A stretch of 15,010 bases of DNA, from assembly GCA_021779635.1 (NCBI GenBank), contig JAJYAH010000079.1:1-15010 (forward strand), given 5' to 3'. The translations under genes and the position numbers were made by a program. The first letter of the stretch is position 1. Each line of letters begins with the position of its first letter. The notes under the pieces are model-generated. The model searched no databases, was not told the DNA's origin, and saw only the letters and a program-made list of their open reading frames with translations. This stretch comes from Pseudomonadota bacterium. GTDB taxonomy: Bacteria; Pseudomonadota; Alphaproteobacteria; Rhizobiales; Xanthobacteraceae. Shown piece after piece: positions 1 to 7,759 of the stretch.

Positions 1-48
1 CGGATCCCGCGATCCATTCAACCGCCAAAATGTGAGGACACGACGATC

Positions 49-459
49 ATGAGGATCAAACTCTATTCGGTCTGCCTCTTGCTGATGGCTGCATTACCAT
101 TGATCGCCAAAGCAGGCCCGAACCTTAACGCTCCGGATGAGAGTTTCTTCATCCATTTGCATGACCCGCGGGCGATGGCCAACGTCACGATTTCGGCTGT
201 CCATGCCGGCGTCGTCGAGATATCAATTCAGCTTGAGACCGTCGAGGAATTGCCGCTGGAGGCTCAGTCTGTCTCGGTCACCCTCGCAAAGCCGGACGGG
301 GGCGTCGCGCCAGTGACAAGCCTGGCGCAGCGAACCGCGGACGACCAGTGGACGGTGAAGATAGCTGCTTCCGCCGCCGGCCGCTGGAATCTCGGGCTCG
401 GCATCACGCTGGGGCCCGCCAACACCGTCAACATCGCGTCGCCTGTTTTGATCTACTGA
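49..459 (+). CDS. Exported CopC/YtkA-like beta-sandwich protein
   Basis: A 136-aa protein with a signal peptide: a short basic start, a hydrophobic core at residues 5-20 and an AKA|G cleavage site near residue 22. The rest has no membrane segment, so it should be periplasmic. The C-terminal half, with alternating hydrophobic residues and a GRWNLGLGI stretch followed by a closing strand ending SPVLIY, resembles the all-beta C-terminal domain of CopC/CopD/YtkA-type copper proteins. This is a resemblance by eye; I see no Met- or His-rich copper site. The ATG follows a weak GAGG at 34-37. Upstream, one frame ends with TGA overlapping this ATG (50-52) and another ends at 33-35, so the gene may be last in an operon that starts outside the window. 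A role in copper supply for the downstream NirK is attractive but inferred. Confidence 0.6.
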   Translation: MRIKLYSVCLLLMAALPLIAKAGPNLNAPDESFFIHLHDPRAMANVTISAVHAGVVEISIQLETVEELPLEAQSVSVTLAKPDGGVAPVTSLAQRTADDQWTVKIAASAAGRWNLGLGITLGPANTVNIASPVLIY

Positions 460-547
460 AACCTCCCCATAATTTCAGGGATAATCCGTCGCGCTGAAGC
501 CGAACGCCGAATAGAAACGCCAGGTCGAGCGCACCGCGGGCTCTGTC

Positions 548-561
548 TTGAGGCATATCAA
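548..561 (+). promoter_or_regulatory. FixK/FNR-type box upstream of the 72-aa gene
   Basis: TTGAGGCATATCAA matches TTGA-N6-TCAA, the FixK/FNR-family operator. Its centre (554.5) is 54 bp before the ATG at 609. A class II promoter with the box at about -41 would start transcription near 596. Confidence 0.65.
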
Positions 562-608
562 GCGCACCACATTCGCTTTGACACACAAGAGATAAAACGA
601 GGCTGAAA

Positions 609-827
609 ATGTCCGCAATCGAGATCGCAAAGCTTCATTTCTCCAAGGCCGTTTCGGAAGCGGAAGCGGCCGGGCTCGGTCACGACAGTGTCTGCCGCTC
701 GCTGCTTGGCCTCATTGTCTCCAAGTATCTCGAAGGTGGCAGGAGCGTCTCCGACGTGCAGTCCGAACTCCGCTTTGTCGCCGATAATTGCGATCCCGGG
801 ACCGACTTCATCTTCATGCGTCCCTGA
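609..827 (+). CDS. Small conserved-looking protein of unknown function (72 aa)
   Basis: This 72-aa soluble protein has no signal peptide or membrane segment. Residues 1-45 look helical (IEIAKLHFSKAVSEAEAAG, then SLLGLIVSKYL); the end is acidic and finishes DPGTDFIFMRP. An ACGAGG ribosome-binding sequence lies just before the ATG. I do not recognise the family. The evidence that it is real is the combination of a FixK/FNR box (548-561), a ribosome-binding site and alphaproteobacterial-looking codon use. It is the first of three small genes before nirK, which suggests a role under low oxygen or denitrification; no function can be assigned. Confidence 0.72.
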   Translation: MSAIEIAKLHFSKAVSEAEAAGLGHDSVCRSLLGLIVSKYLEGGRSVSDVQSELRFVADNCDPGTDFIFMRP

Positions 828-858
828 GTGCTTCGCACCATTGCGTTTGCTCGGCATT

Positions 859-872
859 TTGACGCCGATCAA
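859..872 (+). promoter_or_regulatory. FixK/FNR-type box upstream of the zinc-ribbon gene
   Basis: TTGACGCCGATCAA is an exact TTGA-N6-TCAA match in the 78-bp gap between the 72-aa and zinc-ribbon genes. Its centre (865.5) is only 40 bp before the ATG at 906, so a box at -41 would place the transcript start on the ATG itself (a leaderless message). Alternatively the site is used in another way. Confidence 0.5.
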
Positions 873-905
873 ATCGGAAAGCCGCCCGAAGGATAACCTG
901 ATCTC

Positions 906-1103
906 ATGGGTACAAGACAAGCATCGCGTGCTCAAAAGATCAAAAAAAAGCGGGGCCGCGCAGAAGAGGTAGCTTGCCCGGGTTGCAGCGCACGGATGAG
1001 CCGCAGGTGCCTGAAAAAACCAGACGATGAGACCGGTCTGATTGAAGTGATTTATCGCTGTCCCAAATGTGGTACGGTAACTATCCGCTGGGTCGACGAA
1101 TGA
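906..1103 (+). CDS. Small zinc-ribbon protein (65 aa)
   Basis: This 65-aa protein has a very basic N-terminus (residues 1-20, KIKKKRGR) followed by two CPxC knuckles, CPGC at about 24-27 and CPKC at about 52-55. Together they form a four-cysteine zinc-ribbon (rubredoxin-like knuckle) fold. The basic tail would suit nucleic-acid or ribosome binding, but that is inference. An AAGGA sequence at 890-894 could be the ribosome-binding site at long spacing, while the FixK/FNR box at 859-872 suggests a very short leader. The stop is directly followed by the next gene, so the two are probably co-transcribed. I know no named family that fits. Confidence 0.65.
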   Translation: MGTRQASRAQKIKKKRGRAEEVACPGCSARMSRRCLKKPDDETGLIEVIYRCPKCGTVTIRWVDE

Positions 1104-1124
1104 GTGCTCCTCATTGAGGTTCGC

Positions 1125-1523
1125 ATGTCGCAAGTTACGGTTTTGCTTGCAAGAGGCATTGGGATTTTTACCGTTGTGCTCGTGACGGCCATCATGGTCC
1201 GCGGTGTGTCGGTTATTGCAGCCACAGTCGCCGACGGACCTGTTATGCTCGCCTACGCGATCATCAGCCTCGCAATCGGTGTCGCGATGATCGTCGGTCA
1301 CAGCGTCTGGTCCGGCGGGCTGCTTCCCGTGGTCGTCACCCTGGTCGGCTGGTTGATCTTCCTGAAGGGCCTGGTGCTTCTGATGCTGCCGCCCGATGTG
1401 CTCTCGCGGACTTTGGGACAAATGCAATACGGCGAGCATTTTAATCTTTATCTCGCGCCGTCGCTTGCGATCGGACTCTATCTGACCTGGGCAGGCTTCA
1501 AGACGCCGATGTGCGGCCGATAG
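1125..1523 (+). CDS. Small four-helix integral membrane protein, function unknown
   Basis: The 132-aa product has four hydrophobic segments at about residues 5-27, 37-57, 62-85 and 106-126, with few charges between them, so it should be an inner-membrane protein. I prefer the ATG at 1125 because TGAGG lies five bases upstream; an in-frame GTG at 1104, immediately after the preceding stop, would add seven residues. It is probably co-transcribed with the zinc-ribbon gene. No catalytic or haem/copper ligand pattern is obvious; HFNLYLAPSLAIGLYLTWAGF near the end is its most distinctive stretch. Its position just before nirK suggests a link to denitrification, but the family is unknown to me. Confidence 0.7.
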   Translation: MSQVTVLLARGIGIFTVVLVTAIMVRGVSVIAATVADGPVMLAYAIISLAIGVAMIVGHSVWSGGLLPVVVTLVGWLIFLKGLVLLMLPPDVLSRTLGQMQYGEHFNLYLAPSLAIGLYLTWAGFKTPMCGR

Positions 1524-1573
1524 CTGCTCCAAACGTCAATTCGACTCCTCGATTTAGAAATCCCCATTTGAGT

Positions 1574-1587
1574 TTGCGCTGGCACAA
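1574..1587 (+). promoter_or_regulatory. NnrR-type box upstream of nirK
   Basis: TTGCGCTGGCACAA fits TTGCG-N4-CACAA, the pattern I know as the binding site of NnrR, the NO-responsive Crp/Fnr regulator of nirK and nor genes in denitrifying alphaproteobacteria. The centre is 64 bp before the nirK ATG, giving a predicted transcript start near 1622. Confidence 0.7.
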
Positions 1588-1644
1588 CAAGTGCTGCGCC
1601 GTCCCGCGCAATATTCTGGTCATCGAACACAGGGGAAGACGACC

Positions 1645-2742
1645 ATGATGAACCGTCGCAATCTGCTGCTCAGCGCAGCCTTTCTTACCGTCGCAATCGC
1701 AGCTCCCGCGTCAGCCGCCGATGAACCCAAGCTGCCCCGCCAGCATGTCGATCTGGTTGCGCCGCCCTTCGTCCATCCCCATGAACAGGCCACCAAGGCC
1801 GGCCCGAAGATCATGGAGTTCACGCTCAAGATCGAGGAAAAGAAGGTCGTCATCGATAACGAGGGGACCACCTTTCAGGCAATGACCTTCAACGGCTCCA
1901 TGCCTGGCCCGTTGATGGTGGTGCATGAGGGTGACTACGTCGAGGTGACGCTGGTCAATCCCGACACCAATTCGATGCCGCACAACATCGACTTCCATGC
2001 TGCCACCGGCGCGCTCGGCGGCGCGGAGCTGTCGCTCATCAATCCAGGCGAGCAGGTGACGATCCGCTGGAAGGCCACGCGCACCGGCACCTTCGTCTAT
2101 CACTGTGCCCCCGGTGGTCCGATGATCCCCTGGCACGTCGTCTCCGGCATGAATGGCGCCGTGATGGTGCTGCCCCGCGAGGGATTGACCGACGGCAGGG
2201 GCAAGCCGCTGCACTACGACAAAGTCTTCTACATCGGCGAGCAGGATATTTACATCCCAAAGGACGAGAAGGGTAAATACAAGTCCTACGATTCTCCGGG
2301 TGAAGCCTACGCCGACACGGTTGAAGTGATGCGCAAGCTCGTTCCGACCCATGTCGTCTTCAACGGCAAGGTCGGCGCGCTGACCGGCAAGAACGCGCTG
2401 ACCGCCAAGGTCGGAGAAACCGTGCTGATCGTGCATTCGGAGGCCAATCGCGACAGCCGCCCGCATCTGATCGGCGGACACGGCGACTATGTCTGGGAAA
2501 CCGGTAAGTTCTCCAACGCTCCCCAGACCGGTCTTGAGACCTGGTTCATCCGCGGGGGGTCCGCAGGAGCCGCGATGTACACGTTCCTCGAACCCGGCAT
2601 TTACGCCTATGTCACCCATAATCTGATCGAGGCCGTCGAACTCGGCGCGACCGCCCACTTCAAGGTCGAAGGCAAATGGAACGACGACCTGATGACCCAG
2701 GTAAAGGCGCCGTCAGATATCCCTCCGGCAAACACCAACTGA
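1645..2742 (+). CDS. nirK: Copper-containing nitrite reductase NirK
   Basis: NirK reduces nitrite to nitric oxide in the periplasm. The 365-aa protein starts at ATG 1645 behind AGGGGAA (1631-1637). It has an RR-containing signal peptide, possibly Tat-type, cut near residue 24. Two cupredoxin domains follow. Type 1 copper ligands are His113, Cys154, His164 and Met169, in [18 protein letters not shown]. Type 2 ligands are His118, His153 and His325 (THN). The catalytic pair is Asp116 (NIDFH) and His274 (RPHLIGG). All are intact and the length is normal for a two-domain NirK. The NnrR-type box at 1574-1587 predicts induction by NO and low oxygen. nirV follows directly. An in-frame GTG at 1591 would add 18 residues but lacks a good ribosome-binding site. 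Confidence 0.98.
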   Translation: MMNRRNLLLSAAFLTVAIAAPASAADEPKLPRQHVDLVAPPFVHPHEQATKAGPKIMEFTLKIEEKKVVIDNEGTTFQAMTFNGSMPGPLMVVHEGDYVEVTLVNPDTNSMPHNIDFHAATGALGGAELSLINPGEQVTIRWKATRTGTFVYHCAPGGPMIPWHVVSGMNGAVMVLPREGLTDGRGKPLHYDKVFYIGEQDIYIPKDEKGKYKSYDSPGEAYADTVEVMRKLVPTHVVFNGKVGALTGKNALTAKVGETVLIVHSEANRDSRPHLIGGHGDYVWETGKFSNAPQTGLETWFIRGGSAGAAMYTFLEPGIYAYVTHNLIEAVELGATAHFKVEGKWNDDLMTQVKAPSDIPPANTN

Positions 2743-2781
2743 CCAAACCGGGTGCCGGCGCAGACCGGCACACCCTCGGCC

Positions 2782-3672
2782 ATGCTGATCTCATTCCAAA
2801 TCAAGTTAGCTCTGGCCTGCGCAGCGGGCCTTGCCGGTCCTCTGGCGGTCGCTCCGCTTATGATGGAGAACGGCGCTCCGGACGCCGGACTGCGCGACCG
2901 CCAGGCGATCCTCGAATTGCACCCCGGCGCGATTTCCTACCGCGTCAACGGCGACTTCACCCATGCAGGCAGGCAAGCGGCGGCACCCCTGGCGAAGATC
3001 CGCTTCGACAGGCCGCTCGCTATCATGAAGCATCAGGTGAGCGCTTCCGATTACCAGCTTTGCGTCAACGACGGCACCTGTCGCGCGCTGGACCGCGGCG
3101 TGGTGATCTCGGCCGATCGCCCCGCCGTCCAGGTCAGTTGGCACGACGCGGACACTTACGCGGACTGGCTTTCGCGCAAGACAGGCGAAACCTACCGCCT
3201 TCCGACCGATGAAGAATGGGCATTCGCCGCCGGTAGCAAATTCAAGGACGACGGCATTACAATCGACCAAAACGATCCGTCAAAACGTTGGATCGCCCGT
3301 TATGAACGTGAAGCGGATCGCGCTCCGTCCGACGCTGCCACGCGCATCTTTGGCAGCTTCGGCGCCAATGAAAACGGTCTGCAGGATGTCGGCGGCAACG
3401 TCTGGGAATGGACAGCGACCTGCTTCGAGCGGAACGTGCTCGACGATACCGGTCACATCGCTTCGAAGAGCCCCAACTGCGGTGTGCGCGTCGTCGAGGG
3501 ACAGCACCGCGCCTACGTCACCGACTTCATCCGCGACGCCAGGGCCGGCGGCTGCGCGGTGGGGGTTCCTCCGGACAACCTCGGCTTCCGACTGGTCGCA
3601 GAGCGCCATAGATGGTCCGGCGTGCAACGCCTCGTTGGCCGCGCTGCCACCAGGCTCAAAGCTTTCCTTTGA
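2782..3672 (+). CDS. nirV: NirV, formylglycine-generating-enzyme-like (SUMF1) protein
   Basis: This 296-aa protein of the FGE-sulfatase fold follows nirK, as NirV does in many nirK clusters. The N-terminus (residues 4-27) is a signal peptide or anchor, so it is probably exported. Family motifs are RLPTDEEW (139-146), NENGLQDVGGNVWEW (196-210) and a C-terminal PPDNLGFRLV (263-272). Where true formylglycine-generating enzymes have RGGS followed by a cysteine, this protein has RAGGCAVG with Cys258, so it may not modify sulfatases. The exact role of NirV in nitrite reduction is unsettled. An in-frame GTG at 2752, nine bases after nirK, is an alternative start; neither start has a strong ribosome-binding site, which suggests translation coupled to nirK. 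Confidence 0.9.
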   Translation: MLISFQIKLALACAAGLAGPLAVAPLMMENGAPDAGLRDRQAILELHPGAISYRVNGDFTHAGRQAAAPLAKIRFDRPLAIMKHQVSASDYQLCVNDGTCRALDRGVVISADRPAVQVSWHDADTYADWLSRKTGETYRLPTDEEWAFAAGSKFKDDGITIDQNDPSKRWIARYEREADRAPSDAATRIFGSFGANENGLQDVGGNVWEWTATCFERNVLDDTGHIASKSPNCGVRVVEGQHRAYVTDFIRDARAGGCAVGVPPDNLGFRLVAERHRWSGVQRLVGRAATRLKAFL

Positions 3673-3871
3673 CCGGTTCGCAGATGGCGCTCACCGTGCC
3701 TGCTGATTGCTAATCATGAAACAGGCTCCGCGCTGATCCGTGATCGCGATAGAGCCTACAGCGAACGTTTTCATCCGACGACGTTGATCAATGGGCGTTC
3801 GCTTCGAACCACAACGCGGGGGTTGATTGCAGACCACATCAATCATTTGTGCCAATTGCCGCATCATTGGG
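3673..3871. other. Intergenic region after nirV
   Basis: I see no convincing gene in this stretch. The sequence contains TTGATCAA at 3785 and a GGTTGATTG half-site near 3822, but neither has the 14-bp FixK/FNR spacing. There is no clear hairpin with a T-run, so where nirK-nirV transcription ends is not visible. Confidence 0.5.
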
Positions 3872-3885
3872 TTGATATTGATCAA
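3872..3885 (+). promoter_or_regulatory. Perfect FixK/FNR box upstream of the CBS gene
   Basis: TTGATATTGATCAA is a full palindromic match to TTGAT-N4-ATCAA, the best operator in the window. It is centred 72 bp before the ATG at 3951, placing a class II transcript start near 3920 and leaving a 30-bp leader with CCGGAGA as ribosome-binding site. It may drive the CBS, oxidoreductase-patatin and Usp genes together. Confidence 0.85.
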
Positions 3886-3950
3886 ATAGCGGGTCTTATT
3901 TCCATTTAGTGTAGCTGGCTTGATCTGGGTTTTATCCGGAGATTCATTCC

Positions 3951-4706
3951 ATGCGTGCACACGAGATTATGTCGCGGCATGTCATTACGACCACCGCTGA
4001 CACCCCAGCGATCGATGCCATCAAGATCATGCTGTCTCATCACGTCAGCGGTCTGCCGGTCGTCGATTCCCGTGGAAAGCTGATCGGCATTCTGTCAGAA
4101 GGCGATTTCGTCCGACGCTGGGAGCTAGGCACGGAGAAGCCACGAGGCCGATGGCTTGGCCTCCTGGCCGGTCCGGACCGAGCCGCCGTTGATTTCTCCC
4201 GACAACATGGCCGCACGGTCGGCCAGATCATGTCACCGGACCCGATCGCGATTGGCGAGGAAACGCCGCTGGAACAGATCGTCCGGCTTATGGAATCGCG
4301 CAATGTGAAGCGCCTTCCCGTGATACGCGGCGATGAGATTGTCGGAATGGTGACGCGTGCGGACTTTCTGACTGCCATCGCGAACCTTTCGCTCGATATC
4401 CGGAGCTATTCGGAGACCGACGATCAGATTCGCAACTCGGTCATTGCGGCCATATCGCGTGCATCATGGCGACCGTGCGCGTTAAACGTCAGTGTTCACG
4501 ACGGTGTCGTGGTGCTGAGGGGTACGATCAGGAGCGATAATGCCCGCAAGGCTGTCATCGTCGCCTCGGAAAACGTTGCCGGAGTCCGGAGAGTTGAAGA
4601 CCAGATGCTCAAAATCGCTCACCCGGTCGCGGAGGAGGACTATGGAGGCGGTGATTTCGTCTCCTTGCAGGAGGAGCCCTCGACGGCTGATGATGAGCCC
4701 TTATAG
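3951..4706 (+). CDS. CBS-pair and BON domain protein
   Basis: A 251-aa cytosolic protein. CBS domain 1 spans residues 1-57 (IMSRHVIT, then GLPVVDSRGKLIGILSEGDF), CBS domain 2 spans about 91-146 (IMSPDPI, then RLPVIRGDEIVGMVTRADF), and a BON domain spans about 155-222 (DDQIRNSVIAAI, then VVVLRGTI and GVRRVEDQM). CBS pairs usually bind adenine nucleotides and sense energy state; BON domains are linked to lipid or membrane binding. The C-terminus is acidic. The ATG has CCGGAGA upstream. The FixK/FNR box suggests expression at low oxygen, and the order CBS, redox enzyme, Usp fits a microaerobic stress unit. The ligand and target are unknown. Confidence 0.92.
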   Translation: MRAHEIMSRHVITTTADTPAIDAIKIMLSHHVSGLPVVDSRGKLIGILSEGDFVRRWELGTEKPRGRWLGLLAGPDRAAVDFSRQHGRTVGQIMSPDPIAIGEETPLEQIVRLMESRNVKRLPVIRGDEIVGMVTRADFLTAIANLSLDIRSYSETDDQIRNSVIAAISRASWRPCALNVSVHDGVVVLRGTIRSDNARKAVIVASENVAGVRRVEDQMLKIAHPVAEEDYGGGDFVSLQEEPSTADDEPL

Positions 4707-4808
4707 GTTAGGCCCTGCAGGTGTGCTAGCAACAAGCCGCCGCGACATGCGGCATCGCATAGCGACGTCACGCGGACAATCGCAAAGTTGATTCATAGAA
4801 TCGGTATT

Positions 4809-7085
4809 ATGACCGCGAAAGACAGCGCACCCTCGCCCCCATCAAGACAGGTCGATTTCCTTTTGATCGGCGGCGGTCTCGCGAGCGCCACTGCGGCCGA
4901 GACGCTGCGCTCGGAGGGCGCGACAGGCTCGATTCTGATCGTAGGTGCGGAGGATGTGCGTCCCTATCACCGCCCGGCCTTGTCCAAGCGGGGGCTGGTT
5001 GGAGGTGAAGACGACCTATTGTCTTTTGTTCATCCCGAAGGCTTCTACCGAGAGCACAACATCGAACTTCGGCTCAATACGAGGGTATTGGCCCTCGACA
5101 CTGCACAACAGACCGTGACGTTAGCAGCCGGCGAGAAAATCGGCTACGGCCGGCTCTTGATCGCAACCGGCGCGATACCGAGGACGCTTTCGATTCCGGG
5201 CATGAGCCTTGCCGGCATCCATACGCTCCGCACCAAAACCAACGCAGAGGCAATCACGCGGGAGGCCGGTCATGCGAAATATGCCGTTGTGCTGGGAGGC
5301 AGTTTTCTCGGCATGGAGATCGCCTTTTCATTGCTGAGTCGAGGGCTCGCCGTCACCATTGTCGAACAGAGATCTTCGCTTCTCACCCATCTCGACGCGC
5401 CTGACCTCTCCTCCTATTTCCAGCACTATGCTGAAGGTCGTGGAATATCGGTGCTGCTCAACGAGACGGCTGCCGCTGTTCACGGCCAAGGCCGCGTTCA
5501 GGAGTTGGAAACCAATACAGGCCGCCGACTGCCATGCGATCTTCTTGTCATTAGCATCGGAGTTGAACCCGCTTCCGATTTTCTTGCCGGCAGCGGTATC
5601 GCCCTCAACGACGGTCGGATCGTGGTCGATTCCTTGCTGAGAACGAATGCGGCTAATGTCTTCGCAGCCGGAGACATCACGGTCTTCTACGATCCTGTAT
5701 TTGCGCGCGAGCGGCACATCGAGCACTGGGACAACGCAGTGAAGCAAGGGCGTCTTGCCGCAAGAAATATGTTGGGACGCCGGCTTCCTTACAACGAGAT
5801 CTCATACTTCTACTGTGAGTTCGGCGAGATCGGATTCGACATACTCGGGGCGACCGAGGGAGGTGAGGAGCGGATCGTCAAGGGTTCGTTAGATGCACGA
5901 TCATGCGCAATATTCTACCTAAGAGGCGACATACTGCGAGCGCTATTCTCGATCGGTAGGCCTGCAGACGAAACCCGAGTCGCAGAAGGCCTGATCCGGT
6001 TCCGTGTCAATCTAAACGCCGTCAAGGACCGATTGAGCGAGCCGACGTTGACCCTGGACCGCATACCGACCCAGACAGCGTTGATTCTGCAAGGTGGCGG
6101 CGCGCTGGGTGCATTCGAATGCGGCGTCGTGAAGGCACTCGAAGAGCAGCAGATTTATCCCGACATCGTAGCAGGGGTCTCGATAGGAGCCTTCAACGGT
6201 GCGATCATCGCCAGCAATCCCGGGCATGCCACTCGGGCCTTGGAAGCCTTCTGGGACGAACTCGCGATTGTCGTGCCAAACCGGGCGCCGATCTGTGATG
6301 ACTACGATGGAGTCGCGATGCGGGTACTGGCCTTCGGCGTCCCGCAGTTCTTCAGGCCGCGATGGATGTCGTCGCCCCTTGCCATCCTGCAACCGCCGGT
6401 GCTCTGGACCAGCTATTACGACATGACGCCGATGCGCGCACTGATCATGAAATACGTCGACTTTTCAACGCTCAAAAATAGTCCCGTGCGCCTGCTGCTT
6501 GGCGCAGTGAACGTCGAGACGGCGGAGCTTGAGATATTCGACAGCTTTGTCGATGATCTTACTCCTGATCACATCCTGGCAAGCGGAAGTCTGCCACCCA
6601 GCTTTCCCTGGACGGTGATCGGCGGCAAGGCCTATTGGGATGGCGGAATCGTCAGCAATTCACCGCTCGACCTCCTCATCGACCGCTGTGGGCCGGACGG
6701 CAAGCGCGTCTTCGTCGTCGATTTGTTCGGCGGCAACAAGCCGCTTCCTTCCAACATGATGGAGGTCATGACGAGGCGCGACGAAATCGTCTATACGGAA
6801 CGAGTGCGTAGCGACCTGCGCTACCGCGAGATGGTTGATGCCTATCGCAGGCTCATCGAAGAAATTCTTGCCGCGTTACCTCCGGCAGAAGCGGCAAAAG
6901 TCAAATGGCAACCTAAATATATACAATTGATGGGCGACGGCGCAGCGACGACCATCACGAGGTTCGTGCGGACTGGCGAGCCGGGAGAGCATTCTTCTCG
7001 CGAGTATGATTTTTCCAAACCAGCGATCGCGGCAAACAAGTCCGAGGGCTACTTGATAGCCAGGAAGACAATCATTGTCGGCTAG
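4809..7085 (+). CDS. Fusion of FAD/NAD(P)H oxidoreductase and patatin-like phospholipase
   Basis: A 758-aa two-part protein. Residues 15-400 form a pyridine-nucleotide-disulphide (ferredoxin/rubredoxin reductase, AIF-like) oxidoreductase: FAD motif GGGLAS at 21-26, ATGAIPR at 119-125, NAD(P) motif VLGGSFLGME at 161-170, and the second FAD motif VFAAGDI at 284-290. There is no CxxC redox pair, so a one-electron-carrier reductase is more likely than a disulphide reductase. Residues 423-640 form a patatin domain: oxyanion-hole GGGALGAFE at 429-437, nucleophile elbow GVSIG with Ser458, and DGG with Asp611. The C-terminal 120 residues resemble the region that follows some bacterial patatins (DUF3734-like). 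No signal peptide. ATG 4809 and TTG 4788 are both possible starts. The electron partner and lipid substrate are unknown. Confidence 0.88.
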   Translation: MTAKDSAPSPPSRQVDFLLIGGGLASATAAETLRSEGATGSILIVGAEDVRPYHRPALSKRGLVGGEDDLLSFVHPEGFYREHNIELRLNTRVLALDTAQQTVTLAAGEKIGYGRLLIATGAIPRTLSIPGMSLAGIHTLRTKTNAEAITREAGHAKYAVVLGGSFLGMEIAFSLLSRGLAVTIVEQRSSLLTHLDAPDLSSYFQHYAEGRGISVLLNETAAAVHGQGRVQELETNTGRRLPCDLLVISIGVEPASDFLAGSGIALNDGRIVVDSLLRTNAANVFAAGDITVFYDPVFARERHIEHWDNAVKQGRLAARNMLGRRLPYNEISYFYCEFGEIGFDILGATEGGEERIVKGSLDARSCAIFYLRGDILRALFSIGRPADETRVAEGLIRFRVNLNAVKDRLSEPTLTLDRIPTQTALILQGGGALGAFECGVVKALEEQQIYPDIVAGVSIGAFNGAIIASNPGHATRALEAFWDELAIVVPNRAPICDDYDGVAMRVLAFGVPQFFRPRWMSSPLAILQPPVLWTSYYDMTPMRALIMKYVDFSTLKNSPVRLLLGAVNVETAELEIFDSFVDDLTPDHILASGSLPPSFPWTVIGGKAYWDGGIVSNSPLDLLIDRCGPDGKRVFVVDLFGGNKPLPSNMMEVMTRRDEIVYTERVRSDLRYREMVDAYRRLIEEILAALPPAEAAKVKWQPKYIQLMGDGAATTITRFVRTGEPGEHSSREYDFSKPAIAANKSEGYLIARKTIIVG

Positions 7086-7137
7086 AAATGCCGGGCCGAG
7101 ATGCATCAACTGACGGACACGATTGGAGACTGCAAAC

Positions 7138-7608
7138 ATGCATCGGCACATTTTGATTCCCACTGACGGCTCTGCTCTGTCACAAGTTGCAGTCGAATAC
7201 GGCATCGCTTTAGCCAAGTCCGTCGATGCCAAGGTCACAGTATTGACCGTGTCCACTCCCTTTCACATCCTTGCAGTTGAGCCCGCTATGGTAACCGATA
7301 CGGCGGAGCAGCACGCGAAGCAGGCGGCGGCCCATGCCAAAAAATATCTTGATACGGCCAAGGAGGTCGCGTTAGCGGCAGGCGTGGTCTGCGAGACGGT
7401 GCATCTCGAGCATGATCACCCTTATCTGGCGATTATCGAAACGGCAGCAAGGAAGTCATGCGATCTGATCGTCATGGCATCACATGGCCGGCGCGGGATC
7501 TCGGCTGCCGTGCTTGGAAGCGAGACCAGCAAGGTACTCACGCACAGCAGCATCCCGGTGCTCGTCGTTCGCCCGCCAAGCCGGCCGTTTTTCTCTGTCG
7601 AATCCTAA
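7138..7608 (+). CDS. Universal stress protein, single UspA domain
   Basis: A 156-aa UspA-family protein. It opens with HILIPTDGS, where Asp9 belongs to the nucleotide-binding site, and ends with the ATP-binding signature ASHG-x9-GS (residues about 115-129) followed by the usual SSIPVLVVRPP strand. The first glycine of the G-x2-G motif is alanine, a common variant, so ATP binding is likely. The ATG at 7138 follows TTGGAGAC at good spacing. It lies 52 bp after the oxidoreductase-patatin gene in the same direction and may be in the CBS operon. Usp proteins of this type support survival under starvation or low oxygen; the exact partner is unknown. Confidence 0.95.
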   Translation: MHRHILIPTDGSALSQVAVEYGIALAKSVDAKVTVLTVSTPFHILAVEPAMVTDTAEQHAKQAAAHAKKYLDTAKEVALAAGVVCETVHLEHDHPYLAIIETAARKSCDLIVMASHGRRGISAAVLGSETSKVLTHSSIPVLVVRPPSRPFFSVES

Positions 7609-7657
7609 TTCCGGCCTTTCCGACCTCGAATCGTCGTTCAGCAAATGCAGCCGGCGT

Positions 7658-7679
7658 GTCGGAAACGACCGCTTCCGAC
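7658..7679 (+). terminator. Hairpin after the usp gene
   Basis: GTCGGAA and TTCCGAC form a perfect 7-bp stem around an 8-nt loop, 50 bp after the Usp stop. No T-run follows, so it is at best a weak or Rho-assisted terminator. Confidence 0.3.
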
Positions 7680-7759
7680 GGATTGGTCAGCCGATCTGGT
7701 CCTGGTTCGCGTTTGACCCAGCGCAAGCCATATTTGCCGTGACAGCTTATCGTTTTTCA

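Noticed and set aside
558..1532. Long minus-strand frame (324 aa)
   Set aside because: It lies opposite three plus-strand genes with better ribosome-binding sites and motifs; its composition is low-complexity Asp/His/Arg, typical of an antisense shadow in GC-rich DNA.
1711..2658. Minus-strand frame of 315 aa opposite nirK
   Set aside because: nirK is certain on the plus strand; the antisense frame has no motifs.
3691..3960. Minus-strand frame of 89 aa in the gap before the CBS gene
   Set aside because: It runs through the perfect FixK/FNR box and the CBS ribosome-binding site; no motif and no start signal.
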